From an uncultured Pseudomonadota bacterium (GTDB taxonomy: Bacteria > Myxococcota_A > UBA796 > GCA-2862545), in assembly GCA_913061235.1 (NCBI GenBank), contig CAJXTB010000003.1, positions 1-64,000 on the forward strand: DNA of 64,000 nt. Reading direction: 5' to 3'. Shown in pieces: positions 15,969 to 25,539 of this stretch. The notes beneath the pieces were generated by a model. It was not told where the DNA came from. It worked only from the letters and a program-made list of their open reading frames with translations, and did not search any database. Every line of letters begins with the position of its first letter. The stretch's first letter is position 1. Position numbers and translations under genes: made by a program.

Positions 15969-17762
15969 ATGCCAAAGACTGTACTGTCCGTTGACGGACT
16001 GAAGACCTACTTCCACACCGACGACGGCATCGTCAAAGCCGTCGATGACGTGTCTTTCAGCATTGAAGAGGGTCGAACCCTCGGTGTTGTGGGCGAGTCT
16101 GGCTCTGGAAAGTCGGTGACATCGCTCACGGTCATGGGTCTGTTGCCCGAGTTCAGCTCCGAGATCGCCGGCGGACGCGTCGCGTTCTTGGGAAAAGATC
16201 TCCTGACCATGTCCAAGAAAGAGCTTCGCAGTCTGCGCGGTGCGGACATGGCCATGATTTTCCAAGAGCCCATGACGTCGCTCAACCCCGTCTACCGGGT
16301 GGGCGAACAAGTCGCGGAAGCCATACGCCAGCACGAACAGGTGTCCACGGCAGAGGCCCGCAAGCGCACTATCGATCTGTTCGTTGAGGTCGGTATTCCG
16401 GACCCCGAGACCCGCATCGATAGCTACCCACACGAGATGAGTGGCGGTCAGAAGCAGCGCGTGATGATTGCCATGGCCCTAGCCTGCAATCCCATCCTGC
16501 TCATCGCAGACGAACCCACAACAGCCCTAGACGTGACGATTCAGGCTCAGATCCTCGACCTTCTGCGCGAACTTCGCGACAAGCGTGGCATGTCCATCCT
16601 GTTCATCACCCATGACCTGGGTGTCATTGCCGAGATTGCAGACAGCGTCGCTGTCATGTTCCGCGGCAAGCTCGTGGAGTACGGCCCGGTTCTCTCCATC
16701 TTCGAAAACCCCGCTCACCCGTACACCCGAGGCCTGCTCGAGTGTCGTCCGCGCCTGGACTCCCCCTACAAGCTGCTGCCCACCGTGGCCGATTTCTTGG
16801 AGACGGACACCGTAGACGGCGAAGTGGTCATGACCGAAAAGTTCATCACGGACGAACGCCGGGACCAGCTGCTCAACGGCGCACGCGACAAGATGCCGGT
16901 TGGAACGGGCGAGCCACTGCTCTCCGTCACCGACCTCAAGGTCCACTTTCCGCTGAAGACCGGGTTGTTCGCTGAAAAGCGGTACGTCAAAGCTGTAGAC
17001 GGCATCTCGTTTGATGTCTACCCCGGCCAGACCTTGGGTCTCGTCGGCGAGTCCGGTTGCGGCAAGACCACCACAGGTCGGGCCATCCTGCGACTCGTAG
17101 AGCCCACCGCTGGCAAGGTGATGTTCGACGGTCACGACATGAGCACTCTGTCCGGCTCCAAGCTGCGCGCTGTGCGCAGAGACCTGCAGATCATCTTCCA
17201 AGACCCCTATTCGTCGCTGAACCCACGCTTGACGGTCGAGCAAGCCATCACCGAGCCCATGATGGTTCACGGCATCGGCGCCAACAAGGCCGAGCGCGCC
17301 AAGATGGCCGGCGACCTTCTCGAGGAGTGTGGCCTTCCAGCACGCTACCTGCGTCGCTACCCGCACGAGTTCAGTGGCGGCCAGCGTCAGCGCATCTGCA
17401 TTGCACGAACGCTGTCCCTGCAGCCCAAGCTCGTCATCTGCGACGAGTCGGTCAGCGCGTTGGATGTGTCGGTCCAGGCCCAGGTGCTCAACCTGCTCAA
17501 GCGCCTCCAAGAGACCCGCGACCTGACCTACATCTTCATCAGCCACGACCTGTCCGTCGTGAAGTTCATGAGCGACGTGATGTGTGTGATGAAGGACGGC
17601 ATCATTGTGGAGGCCGGTCCCTCCGAGGCCATCTACCAAGGTGCACGCGAGGAATACACGCGGCAGCTCATCGAGGCGATTCCGCGCGACAACATCGACC
17701 ACATCCGCGGGCGTCAGCGCGACCGTGAGGTTGCAGAAGCCGAGCGCATGGCCGGCGCGTAG
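15969..17762 (+). CDS. Fused dual-ATPase oligopeptide/dipeptide ABC transporter ATP-binding protein
   Basis: A 597-residue fusion of two ABC ATPases like DppD-DppF, GsiA or YejF. Domain 1: Walker A GESGSGKS, signature MSGGQKQR, Walker [10 protein letters not shown]-loop ITHD, and the OppD-type C-terminal [12 protein letters not shown]. Domain 2: Walker A GESGCGKT, signature FSGGQRQR, Walker B LVICDES, H-loop SHD. It would power uptake of peptides or nickel-like solutes through two permease subunits and a binding protein. None of these is in the window. The start at ATG 15969 begins at [15 protein letters not shown], right at the first ATPase strand. Confidence 0.93.
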   Translation: MPKTVLSVDGLKTYFHTDDGIVKAVDDVSFSIEEGRTLGVVGESGSGKSVTSLTVMGLLPEFSSEIAGGRVAFLGKDLLTMSKKELRSLRGADMAMIFQEPMTSLNPVYRVGEQVAEAIRQHEQVSTAEARKRTIDLFVEVGIPDPETRIDSYPHEMSGGQKQRVMIAMALACNPILLIADEPTTALDVTIQAQILDLLRELRDKRGMSILFITHDLGVIAEIADSVAVMFRGKLVEYGPVLSIFENPAHPYTRGLLECRPRLDSPYKLLPTVADFLETDTVDGEVVMTEKFITDERRDQLLNGARDKMPVGTGEPLLSVTDLKVHFPLKTGLFAEKRYVKAVDGISFDVYPGQTLGLVGESGCGKTTTGRAILRLVEPTAGKVMFDGHDMSTLSGSKLRAVRRDLQIIFQDPYSSLNPRLTVEQAITEPMMVHGIGANKAERAKMAGDLLEECGLPARYLRRYPHEFSGGQRQRICIARTLSLQPKLVICDESVSALDVSVQAQVLNLLKRLQETRDLTYIFISHDLSVVKFMSDVMCVMKDGIIVEAGPSEAIYQGAREEYTRQLIEAIPRDNIDHIRGRQRDREVAEAERMAGA

Positions 17763-17837
17763 TTCTCCACAGGATGAGCGCGCGGTAGCGGTTGTTGTGG
17801 GGCCCGGTGTCTATGCGGGCGCACCCCTGGAGCCGCC

Positions 17838-19019
17838 ATTCGCCACCTCATCCCACTACTCCTGTCCGCCTGCGCATCCATCCCCGTTGGCGAGCGCGTA
17901 GACCTGCCAGACGGCGATATTCCCATAGACCACGGTGTCGTGGTAGACGAGGCCTTCGCTGATGACGTAGACGCACTGATGGTCCCGGTCATCGAGACCG
18001 GCGGCATCAATCTGTCACTTGCCCTGGTCAAAGGCGACCAAGTGGTCTTCACCGGCGCATACGGTTGGGCGGATGTTGCCAGCGGTACCGAGCTGACAGT
18101 ACACACTCCCATGTCCATGGCCAGCGTCAGCAAGACCTTCATTGGCATTGCTGCAATGCAGGGCGTGGAGGCTGGCACTCTATCCTTAGACGACAGCATC
18201 GCGGACCTCGTCGGCTTTCCCGTCAACAACCCCAGGGTCGAAGGCGAGACCATCTCCTTACGTCACCTACTGACGCACAACTCAGGGCTTGAAGACTCAC
18301 GCGAGTACGACCGCAGCTACGACGTTGGCGACCCAACCCTTGCCCTCGCTGACTTCACCCGTGGCTACGTCACCCCAGACGGTGCGTACTACCGCCCGAA
18401 GAACTTCTCAGGACGTGCTCCGAACGACGCCTTCTCGTACAGCAACGTAGGCGCCGGCTTAGCCGCCTTGGGTGTAGCATCTGCGTCAGAGCGAGAGTTC
18501 GCTGACGTCGTCACACAGGACATCCTAGAGCCGCTCGGCATGACCGATAGCGCCTACTTTCTGACCGACCTACCCGTCGCACCCGCTACCCAGTACGACA
18601 GCAAGCAGCGCCCGTATGAACAGTATGGCTATCCCACATATCCGGACGGAATGATGCGTTCGAGCGCCCATGACATGGCGCGGTACATCGCAATGGTCCA
18701 AGGAAATGGCACGTTCGACGGTGTGACAGTGCTGTCGCCTGAGAGTGTCGAACAGATGCTCACCGTAGACCCGTCCCTCGGCACGGACGAAGACGGTCAG
18801 GCCATCATCTGGGCACAGCTCGGCTCAACAGACGGACGCACGGTACTCGGTCACACCGGCGGTGACTTTGGAGTTGGCGCCATCCTGGGGCTAGACCGAG
18901 ACACGGGAGCCGGCCTCATCGTCATGATCAACGCAGACTCTACGGACGTCGACGTAGCCCTTGCAACGCTTCGTCCCCTGTTCGCTCTCATTGATGCCTT
19001 GGAGCTTGCCGACCAGTGA
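17838..19019 (+). CDS. Serine beta-lactamase-family hydrolase, lipoprotein, probable ATT start
   Basis: A 393-residue class C/esterase-type serine hydrolase. Catalytic motifs: SVSK (Ser96, Lys99), YSN (Tyr201), HTGG (His339). The first in-frame ATG/GTG/TTG is GTG 17940, which has no ribosome site and would lack any export signal. Upstream, GGAG at 17829-17832 lies 5 bases from ATT 17838, and translation from there gives MRHLIPLLLSAC, a complete lipobox signal. The next gene uses the same geometry (GGAG, 5 bases, ATG, MRLSVLFLLSAC). An in-frame TGA at 17775 bounds the search. I therefore call ATT as start, or an ATG mutated or misread as ATT. Substrate unknown (peptidoglycan peptide or ester). 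Confidence 0.85.
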   Translation: MRHLIPLLLSACASIPVGERVDLPDGDIPIDHGVVVDEAFADDVDALMVPVIETGGINLSLALVKGDQVVFTGAYGWADVASGTELTVHTPMSMASVSKTFIGIAAMQGVEAGTLSLDDSIADLVGFPVNNPRVEGETISLRHLLTHNSGLEDSREYDRSYDVGDPTLALADFTRGYVTPDGAYYRPKNFSGRAPNDAFSYSNVGAGLAALGVASASEREFADVVTQDILEPLGMTDSAYFLTDLPVAPATQYDSKQRPYEQYGYPTYPDGMMRSSAHDMARYIAMVQGNGTFDGVTVLSPESVEQMLTVDPSLGTDEDGQAIIWAQLGSTDGRTVLGHTGGDFGVGAILGLDRDTGAGLIVMINADSTDVDVALATLRPLFALIDALELADQ

Positions 19020-19073
19020 TGACGCAGCAACGGCCCCGCTGAGGCGCTACAGTGCCGCCTTGCTGGAGTCCTC

Positions 19074-20327
19074 ATGCGCCTTTCCGTCCTGTTCCTGTTG
19101 TCTGCGTGTAGCAACCCCCTCAACGTCTTGGGTGACGACGCCGCAGACAGCGTGCTCTTGGCCGATGCTGGGCCCCTCGCCCACCTGGGTGCAGCCATGG
19201 GAGCCGAGGGCGCCGCCGCATCCGACCTGTTCGACGCCGACCTCACGTTTGACGAGGCACCGAACCCATCAGAGTGGCTTGCGAGTGAGCACACCGCACA
19301 CGCCCAGCTACCCGATGGAAGCGGCCAGACGCTCTCCGTGCTCACCTTCAACACAGGCCTGCTCAACCGCACGTACCTGCTGTCACGTGTGCAGGTCCCC
19401 TTTACCGACGAGCGCGCGGCAGTCATGGGTGACGAAGTGTTGGGTGCCGGCCACGACATCGTCTTCTTGCAGGAAGTGTGGGAAGTCGAAGACGCCGAGC
19501 GTATCGAATCGGCAGCCGAGTCCCTTGGCTACACCGTGGCGCGTCCGGACACCAACAAGCTTCAACGCGAGACGGGCCTGGTGATGGCAGTACGCAGCGA
19601 GCTCATGGCCGACACGCCGACCGCCAACGTGGTCCAGTACGACGCACAGTGGGGCTCCGAGAACTTCCCAGGTCCCAACCTAAAGCGCGGCTACGTGCAC
19701 TGGTCCTTTGAGCTCGCGGGTAGCGGCGCCGAGGTCCACCTGTACAACACCCACCTGACGCCGTTCTACGACAAGTGGCAGACGCGCAACCTACAGGTAC
19801 GTCAGCTGGGTCTGGACATTGCGGGCCAGTCAGACGACGCCTTGGTGCTTGTTGGTGGCGACTTCAACGCCGGCTGGTACTACCCTGACGACACCTGGAC
19901 AGACGCCGAAGGCGACGACTACCCAGGATGGTGGCGCAATCCGACCATGCCGGCACTTCTGTCGCACTACGCAGGGGTGACAGACCTGGCGAACTTGGCC
20001 GAGGCGGTCCCAGAGGTCGTGCGCGGTGATGCGGTCTCGGTCGAGACCGACAGCACTTGGCTAGATGAGCCTTTCGGCGACGAGACGGTGTGCGACGGAT
20101 CAGACCACTTCACCGCGACCGACTGCAACAGCCTGTACTGGACCAGCTACGCCGCTACCGAGTTCCCAGCACGAATGGACCTACTGTTCGTACGCGACGG
20201 TACAGGCCAGCTACGCGCACGCAGCCGAGCCCTGGCATTCGTTGAGCCGATGGACATTGGCACAGACGCTCCTGTCGAGCTGTCCGATCACTTTGGTCAG
20301 CAAGTGACCATCGAGCTCATTGAGTAA
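19074..20327 (+). CDS. Lipoprotein, endonuclease/exonuclease/phosphatase (sphingomyelinase-like) family
   Basis: A 417-residue protein with lipobox LLSAC at residue 12 and GGAG 5 bases before the ATG. After a ~75-residue spacer it has an EEP-fold hydrolase: LTFNTGLLN (Asn metal site), IVFLQEVWE (catalytic Glu), YNTHLTPF, VGGDFNAGW and the terminal LSDHFG (Asp-His). All catalytic positions seem present, so an active metal-dependent phosphodiesterase is likely. The GYVHWSF strand and the loop rich in Asp/Tyr/Trp resemble bacterial neutral sphingomyelinases more than DNase I. Probably surface-exposed. It follows the beta-lactamase-family lipoprotein by 54 bp on the same strand. Confidence 0.85.
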   Translation: MRLSVLFLLSACSNPLNVLGDDAADSVLLADAGPLAHLGAAMGAEGAAASDLFDADLTFDEAPNPSEWLASEHTAHAQLPDGSGQTLSVLTFNTGLLNRTYLLSRVQVPFTDERAAVMGDEVLGAGHDIVFLQEVWEVEDAERIESAAESLGYTVARPDTNKLQRETGLVMAVRSELMADTPTANVVQYDAQWGSENFPGPNLKRGYVHWSFELAGSGAEVHLYNTHLTPFYDKWQTRNLQVRQLGLDIAGQSDDALVLVGGDFNAGWYYPDDTWTDAEGDDYPGWWRNPTMPALLSHYAGVTDLANLAEAVPEVVRGDAVSVETDSTWLDEPFGDETVCDGSDHFTATDCNSLYWTSYAATEFPARMDLLFVRDGTGQLRARSRALAFVEPMDIGTDAPVELSDHFGQQVTIELIE

Positions 20328-20331
20328 GGAC

Positions 20332-20982
20332 TCAGCCGCCGTTGCGTCCACGCGGGCGGGGCGGCGTGAAGTCGCCAAAGAAGACGGCGAGCTCGATGCC
20401 CAGCGTGGCGTACAGACCACCGCCGACCGAGTCGTCTTCAAAGCCGTTGAAGTCCCGGTAGAAGTGATTCGACGGAACAGCAAGCTGACCGAACAGCGTG
20501 AGCTGGTAGGCGCGAGTTGTGTCACGCAACATGCCAGAAGTCTCAACGCGAAGCGGGTAGTACGGCACCACCAGCTGCTCTTCACCAGGCCCAGAGAAGC
20601 GGTGAGTACCGAAGCCAACGCCTCCACCGAACAGAAAGTCGATGGCCGAGGCTGAGAGCACGTAGTTGTACTCGAACTGCAGGTGGGCATCGAAGAACTG
20701 GGTACCAAGGCCGAGGCCCGCGAACGCACCAACCCGACTGTGAGCGCCGGCGTAGTAGGTGCTGTCGACACCGAAGAACACGTCACCGCGGACGCGCTGC
20801 AGGTCACTCTCGCTGTCATCGCGAATCTCGTTCGGGAAACGCAGCGGGTAGCGCCCTGGAAGGGCCATGGTGCCAATGCGAGGGCCAACGCCCCACATGT
20901 ACGGGTCCAGCGCCTGAGCTTCGGGGGCAAAGGCCGTAGCGGTCAGTACCACCAAACCGAGTGCAGCGAGACGAGATGACAT
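20332..20982 (-). CDS. Outer-membrane beta-barrel-like protein
   Basis: A 216-residue protein. ATG 20982 has GGAGG 5-6 bases upstream; the signal peptide ends near APEAQA-L. The rest is aromatic/glycine-rich alternating strands (VGAFAGLGLGTQFFDAHLQF, IDFLFGGGVGFGTHRF) typical of small outer-membrane barrels. It ends ELAVFFGDFTPPRPRGRNGG, so the usual terminal aromatic is followed by a basic Gly tail, which is atypical for BAM substrates. Role unknown. It is convergent with the sphingomyelinase-like gene (4-bp gap). Confidence 0.75.
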   Translation of the reverse strand: MSSRLAALGLVVLTATAFAPEAQALDPYMWGVGPRIGTMALPGRYPLRFPNEIRDDSESDLQRVRGDVFFGVDSTYYAGAHSRVGAFAGLGLGTQFFDAHLQFEYNYVLSASAIDFLFGGGVGFGTHRFSGPGEEQLVVPYYPLRVETSGMLRDTTRAYQLTLFGQLAVPSNHFYRDFNGFEDDSVGGGLYATLGIELAVFFGDFTPPRPRGRNGG

Positions 20983-21007
20983 AAGGTCCTCCATGCGAGC
21001 GGCGAGC

Positions 21008-21682
21008 CTACTCCGATTCTGGAGTCGGTGCTTCGTTTGCCGGTAAAGTCGGCTGTGGCGCGGGTGTATCCATTCCCGTCAGTGCCTGTTGAACGGCCCG
21101 ACAGACATGCGCGCCGACCATTGCGTGGCCACGCGGGGACAACATGCCCTGCTCGCCCATCAGTCGCGCACGCTTCTCATCTTCGACAGGCCACTGGGCC
21201 ATCAAGTCCACGTAATGACTGCTCGCACGCGCCGCCGCTACATCTCGGATAGCTTGGTTCCAAGGGCCAACCGGCAGTGTGGATACGCCCGGCAAGAGGC
21301 CTAAGACCAATGTCGGGTGCCCTTGAGGACTCATCATGTCCAAGGTGGCCGACAGGGAGGCCACAAAGGGACGCGGCTGGTCCGCCGTGCGCCGCAGCTC
21401 GTCAGCGCCGAGGGACACGACAAGAATGTCCGGCTGGAGCTCGCGAATGTCGTCCACTCGCTGCTGAAGGGCCAACGCCGACTCACCGGCAACCGTCCGG
21501 TCAATGACAACCACATCATTGGGGCGCCACTCGTCCATGCAGTCGCCTACGACGCTCACCCACCCCCCCGGCATGGCATCCGTGACAGGGGCTGTGCTCA
21601 CCGAGCCAACCATAGGTACATCGCCCACAACAACCACAGTTGTTGGGTTGGCAAAGACTAGCGATGTCAGCAAGAGCCACAT
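21008..21682 (-). CDS. Secreted SGNH/GDSL-hydrolase-like protein with altered nucleophile block
   Basis: A 224-residue protein starting at ATG 21682 with a short signal (MWLLLTSLVFA-NP). The layout follows SGNH hydrolases: block I VVVVGDVPMVGS, a block III-like strand LVVSLGADELRR (normally GxND), and block V LSPRGHAMVGAH with a His. The nucleophile motif GDS is GDV here and the block V Asp is not evident, so activity may be lost or shifted to a nearby Ser. An upstream ATG at 21931 would add 83 basic residues overlapping the divergent gene and is rejected. Family assignment is by motif order only. Confidence 0.65.
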   Translation of the reverse strand: MWLLLTSLVFANPTTVVVVGDVPMVGSVSTAPVTDAMPGGWVSVVGDCMDEWRPNDVVVIDRTVAGESALALQQRVDDIRELQPDILVVSLGADELRRTADQPRPFVASLSATLDMMSPQGHPTLVLGLLPGVSTLPVGPWNQAIRDVAAARASSHYVDLMAQWPVEDEKRARLMGEQGMLSPRGHAMVGAHVCRAVQQALTGMDTPAPQPTLPANEAPTPESE

Positions 21683-21827
21683 GGGCAGGATTCTCCGGAC
21701 GGCTCGATAGCGCGAAACAACGCGGCATGGGCGTCTGCAAACCCGGCAGCGTGAACATCCTTCCCCGGCGTATCCTCGCTTCCCGGGGACCGGCTCCCGC
21801 GATACCAGCGCCGTACGGAGGCTCCAG

Positions 21828-22406
21828 ATGGCCAGCAAGCGCGAACAGAAGCTGCAGAAGAAGCGCGAGAAAGACAAGAAAAAGCGCGACCAAGCTCGTA
21901 AAGCGCGCGCCCAAAAATCAGGTCGCAACACGCGCGCAGCCGAGTGGCCGCTCTCCGAGTCGTGGATCTCGCAGAACTGGCATGAGCAAGGCGCCCACGT
22001 TCACGCCATGCTCACCCGGACCCATGCGTCCGGTCGCATGGCCGCAGCGGTCTTCGAGATCGACCTCGCTGAGCGCGGCGTCCTAAACGCGGCTGTCCTG
22101 ACAGACGCTCACCCCGCCGAAGTTCAGCAACAGCTGGCCCGCAACTCGACCGATCTGTCGGGCATGCAGGTCGTGGAGCCCGAGCTGATCATGAAGATGG
22201 TCCGCGAAGCCGACCTGTTTGGTGAGACCAATGGCCACCGCCAAGCCAGCGACATTGGCGCGGGCTTGGCCCTATTCCCAGACGTTGACGCCAAGGATTG
22301 CCCCCACGCTATCCTGACGGGCAAGGTCACCGAGACGAGTGGCGAACAGGCCAAGTCTGGTGGAATCTGGTCGACCATTAAGCGAACCGTCGGCCTCGGT
22401 TCTTAG
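21828..22406 (+). CDS. Hypothetical protein with lysine-rich N-terminus
   Basis: A 192-residue soluble protein with GGAGG seven bases before ATG 21828. Residues 1-38 are almost all Lys/Arg/Glu/Gln (KREQKLQKKREKDKKKRDQ), suggesting a nucleic-acid-binding helical tail. Residues ~39-185 form an alpha/beta domain starting WPLSESWISQNWHEQG that I cannot assign. The C-terminus is IWSTIKRTVGLG. Its upstream region overlaps the 5' leader of the divergent SGNH-like gene (145-bp gap). Confidence 0.7.
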   Translation: MASKREQKLQKKREKDKKKRDQARKARAQKSGRNTRAAEWPLSESWISQNWHEQGAHVHAMLTRTHASGRMAAAVFEIDLAERGVLNAAVLTDAHPAEVQQQLARNSTDLSGMQVVEPELIMKMVREADLFGETNGHRQASDIGAGLALFPDVDAKDCPHAILTGKVTETSGEQAKSGGIWSTIKRTVGLGS

Positions 22407-22459
22407 CCACGCCCGTAGGCAACGGCCCCTGCGGTGACTAGGGTGAGCGCGGAGACTGC

Positions 22460-25015
22460 ATGCGCCCGCTACTCGCCCTCACCGTCCTGCTCATGGGCTG
22501 TCCTGACAACAGCCTGTCCATCTCGAACTCCGCTCCCGAAGTGGTGTTCTTGGCCCCTTCTGAAGGAACCACGTTCGCAACGAACTCGGATGTCGTGTTC
22601 GAAGCCCGCGTGGCGGACCCTCAGAACCCGCTGGTGGACCTGACCTTGGTATGGTCAACGGACCGCGTCACCAATCTTGTTGGCGAGCTGTCCGCTCTGG
22701 AAGATGTCGTCACGTACACGGTGGCTGGCGGCACATTCCCACCCGGCGACCACCTCGTCACCCTCACCGCATTCGATCCCTTCAGCGCGGCAGGCTCGTC
22801 GAGTGTTGGCATCACTGTGGCCGAGAATTCCCGACCGACCATCGGCTTCGCCCTACCGGCTTCCGGGGCGGTCGTGCGCGGAGGCGAGCCCACAATTGTG
22901 CAAATCCAAGTGACAGACCCGGACGAAGCACGCGTCACTGACCTCATCGTGCGCTGGACCGGCCCAGGAACCGAGATGTTGCCCACCTCTCCAGACGGCA
23001 GCGGCACCATCAACGCGCCACTGGGCACACTTCCAATAGGTCCCATCACGCTGAGCGCTGAGGTCTTCGACACCACCGGCGGCACCGCGTCGGCAACCCT
23101 GGTGTTCTCAGTGTTCGACCCCGACGAAGACACGGACATGGACGGCTACCGCGACACCAACGTTGGCGGCGACGACTGCAACGACAACGACCCAGCCATC
23201 AACCCCGGTGCCACCGAAGTCTGTGACAACGTGGACAACGACTGCAACGACCTGGTGGACGACAACGCCACAGACGCCGCCACTTGGTACACCGACTCAG
23301 ATATCGACGGCTACGGTGCGCCCAATTCCGCTTTCCAAGCCTGTGTCCGCCCAGATGAAACCAGCACGGACAACGACCTAGACTGTGACGACGGGAACGC
23401 GCTGATCAACCCAGGGCGCGCCGAGATTCCGTACAACGGACTGGATGACGACTGCGACGGTGGCGACGAATGCGACGTGGACAACGACAACTTCATTGCC
23501 TCTGAGTGCGGTGGCAGCGACTGCGACGACACCAACCCCAACGCCCACCCCGGGCTCGTGGAGATTCCCTACAACGGCGTGGATGAGGACTGCTTAGACG
23601 GAGACGAGTGCGACGTTGATGGCGACGGCTTCGACACAAACTTCGGCTCCTGTACCGGACGCGACTGCGACGACAACGACCCCGCACGCTTCACCACAGG
23701 TCCCATCACCGTACCGACAGACGCCCCGACCATTCAGGCCGCTATCGACGCCCTGTGCGAAGACGGTCGAGTCGATGTTCTCGCTGGTTTTTATCCAGAG
23801 ACCATCGACATCGGCACGCGCAACATCCAGGTAGTTGGCGTTGGACGGGACCTCGTGACGGTTGACGGCGCTGGCCAAGGGTCGGTCTTCACAATGACTC
23901 GCGGCCGACTCGAAGGCATGACCATTGCCCACGGAAGCGCACAAAACGGCGGCGGCGTGGTTCTCACAGATGCCGCCGGAGTGCAGCTGGTTGGACTGCA
24001 GTTGCTCGAGAACACCGCCGTGGACCATGGCGGCGGCGTGGCCATCATTGACGCCACTAGCACCATCACCCTCGAAGACGTGCTGTTCGTGCGCAACAAC
24101 ACCACAAGCTCCAATGCGTCGAGCTCCGGTGGTGGGCTGTACATCGACAACAGCCGCGTAGACCTGACCGACATCATTGCCCTGGACAACGTCACCCGAG
24201 GAATCGGCGGCGGAATCGGTATGTCCGGCAACGCACAGCCCCTCGAAGGTACGCGCCTGACACTTCGTGGAAACTCGGCCCTGGAGCACGGTGGACTGTC
24301 CGTCTCAAACGCGGACCTGGTGGACATCTCTCTGGAGACGAACAGCGCCACGAACGCCCGCGGAAGCGGTCAGATCACAAATAGCGACGTCGTCGGCCTG
24401 TTCGCAGAAGGAAATGAGACCGGCGGAAGCTCCGAGACCGGACTGCAGTTCATTGACTCGGACGTCCGCGACGTCGTGTACCGAGGCAATGAAGGCGGCT
24501 ATCGCGGCCTTGTCTTTGACGGCAACGAGACCGTCGCTCGGAACATTCGTGCCTTCGACAATGAACACCCCCGTGCCGTCGCCCTCACCCGCGGCGCTAC
24601 CGTGGTGGACATCGAGGTCTTCGCGAACAACGCGTGGGGCATGGACATCGGAACGGGTGGCGGAACCGGACAAATCCTGCGCAACGCAACCGTTGCCTTC
24701 AACGACGGTCCCGGCATCCAGATGGGTGCACAGAGCAATGTCACCCTTATCGACAGCATCATTGCGTACAACGGCGGCCAAGGCATCGCGCGCAGTCCAA
24801 CGTCGAGTGCACAGCCCGAATACAGCTTGGTCTTCGGCAATAGCTCACCGGCGAACTTCACCTTCACTGGAGATGGAATGATCAGCGCAAACCCGCTGTT
24901 CACCAATACCTCTGCGATTGACGAAGAGGACTGGGACCTGTCGGTTCAGCCGACCAGCGACGCTGTGGGTGCCGGTGAGACAGGTGGCACGATTGGGGCC
25001 GTCTTCACGCCGTAG
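22460..25015 (+). CDS. Large lipoprotein: Ig/cadherin-like domains, Cys/Asp repeats and a right-handed beta helix
   Basis: An 851-residue surface protein; lipobox LLMGC (Cys14). Residues ~25-215 look like two Ig-like beta domains (VVFLAPSEGTTF, IGFALPASGAVVRGG). Residues ~220-410 contain several MopE-type units such as DGDDCNDNDPAINPGATEVC, with paired Cys and calcium-like Asp loops. From ~420, PTDAPTIQAAIDAL opens a parallel beta-helix of the DUF1565/pectate-lyase type, with ladder repeats (GGGVVLTDAAGVQLVGLQLL; GGGVAIIDAT). No catalytic lyase motif was seen. The architecture suits adhesion or polysaccharide binding. It shares the Cys/Asp module with the lipoprotein at 5930-7006. Confidence 0.88.
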   Translation: MRPLLALTVLLMGCPDNSLSISNSAPEVVFLAPSEGTTFATNSDVVFEARVADPQNPLVDLTLVWSTDRVTNLVGELSALEDVVTYTVAGGTFPPGDHLVTLTAFDPFSAAGSSSVGITVAENSRPTIGFALPASGAVVRGGEPTIVQIQVTDPDEARVTDLIVRWTGPGTEMLPTSPDGSGTINAPLGTLPIGPITLSAEVFDTTGGTASATLVFSVFDPDEDTDMDGYRDTNVGGDDCNDNDPAINPGATEVCDNVDNDCNDLVDDNATDAATWYTDSDIDGYGAPNSAFQACVRPDETSTDNDLDCDDGNALINPGRAEIPYNGLDDDCDGGDECDVDNDNFIASECGGSDCDDTNPNAHPGLVEIPYNGVDEDCLDGDECDVDGDGFDTNFGSCTGRDCDDNDPARFTTGPITVPTDAPTIQAAIDALCEDGRVDVLAGFYPETIDIGTRNIQVVGVGRDLVTVDGAGQGSVFTMTRGRLEGMTIAHGSAQNGGGVVLTDAAGVQLVGLQLLENTAVDHGGGVAIIDATSTITLEDVLFVRNNTTSSNASSSGGGLYIDNSRVDLTDIIALDNVTRGIGGGIGMSGNAQPLEGTRLTLRGNSALEHGGLSVSNADLVDISLETNSATNARGSGQITNSDVVGLFAEGNETGGSSETGLQFIDSDVRDVVYRGNEGGYRGLVFDGNETVARNIRAFDNEHPRAVALTRGATVVDIEVFANNAWGMDIGTGGGTGQILRNATVAFNDGPGIQMGAQSNVTLIDSIIAYNGGQGIARSPTSSAQPEYSLVFGNSSPANFTFTGDGMISANPLFTNTSAIDEEDWDLSVQPTSDAVGAGETGGTIGAVFTP

Positions 25016-25024
25016 GAGCTGCGA

Positions 25025-25519
25025 ATGCCGCCTCTCATTACGTCCCAACGACTGGCGCTACGTCCACATCAGCCCAGCGATGCCGCCTTCATGGTGGCCC
25101 TCAACTCGGACCCGCTGGTGGTGAAGTACACCGGCGACGTCGCTTTGCAGGATGTCGAAGAAGCAGGTCCCATCATTGCCGCTTTGCAGCGTCAGTTCGT
25201 TGAACGACGCCTCGGCCGACTGGTCACCCTCCACAAGACATCTGGTGAGCGCTTGGGGTGGTGTGGCTTCAAGTGGCACGACGACGCGCAGGCGGTCGAC
25301 CTTGGCTTTCGGTTCTTCCGCGCCCATTGGAATCAGGGCTACGCCACCGAAGCATCGGTCGCCTGCCTACGCTGGCTGGCCGAACATACGGACATCCGAC
25401 GGGTCATTGCCCACGCCATGCCGGTGAATGTGGGCTCGGTTCGGGTACTGCAGAAGGTCGGTTTTGAGGCCGTCGGCGGTGTCTTGCACGACGGCTTCCA
25501 GCGGTTCGAGCTGAAGTAG
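25025..25519 (+). CDS. GNAT acetyltransferase, RimJ/RimL type
   Basis: A 164-residue acetyl-CoA-dependent N-acetyltransferase. It begins TSQRLALRPHQPSDAAFM, the RimJ/L signature. The acetyl-CoA loop region is HWNQGYATEASVACLRWLAEH, where the canonical is RGxGYAxEA, and the C-terminus has NVGSVRVLQKVGFEAVGG. It may acetylate a ribosomal or other protein N-terminus, or a small amine. GGAGCTGCGA precedes the ATG. Nine bp after the beta-helix lipoprotein on the same strand and convergent with the lipin-like gene. Confidence 0.88.
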   Translation: MPPLITSQRLALRPHQPSDAAFMVALNSDPLVVKYTGDVALQDVEEAGPIIAALQRQFVERRLGRLVTLHKTSGERLGWCGFKWHDDAQAVDLGFRFFRAHWNQGYATEASVACLRWLAEHTDIRRVIAHAMPVNVGSVRVLQKVGFEAVGGVLHDGFQRFELK

Positions 25520-25523
25520 ACCG

Positions 25524-25539
25524 AGTGCCCTAGGGCACT
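25524..25539. terminator. Perfect 16-nt palindrome at convergent gene ends
   Basis: agtgccctagggcact spans the 10-bp gap between the GNAT gene and the convergent LNS2 lipoprotein gene. It could form a 7-bp stem with a 2-nt loop on either transcript. There is no T-run, so function as a terminator is only suggested by position. Confidence 0.3.

Noticed and set aside
15300-16433. 377-codon minus-strand frame across the ABC gene start
   Set aside because: It covers the antisense of the ABC ATPase and part of the DUF6918-like gene in another frame; it is Arg/Cys/His-rich with no domain, while both other frames have good starts and recognisable proteins.
16527-17702. 391-codon minus-strand frame antisense to the ABC ATPase
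   Set aside because: A long open antisense frame is expected from codon bias in GC-rich genes; the plus frame has complete ABC motifs.
17940-19019. GTG 17940 as the start of the serine hydrolase
   Set aside because: No Shine-Dalgarno, and it leaves an exported-type enzyme without a signal while a full lipoprotein signal with a ribosome site is encoded just upstream.
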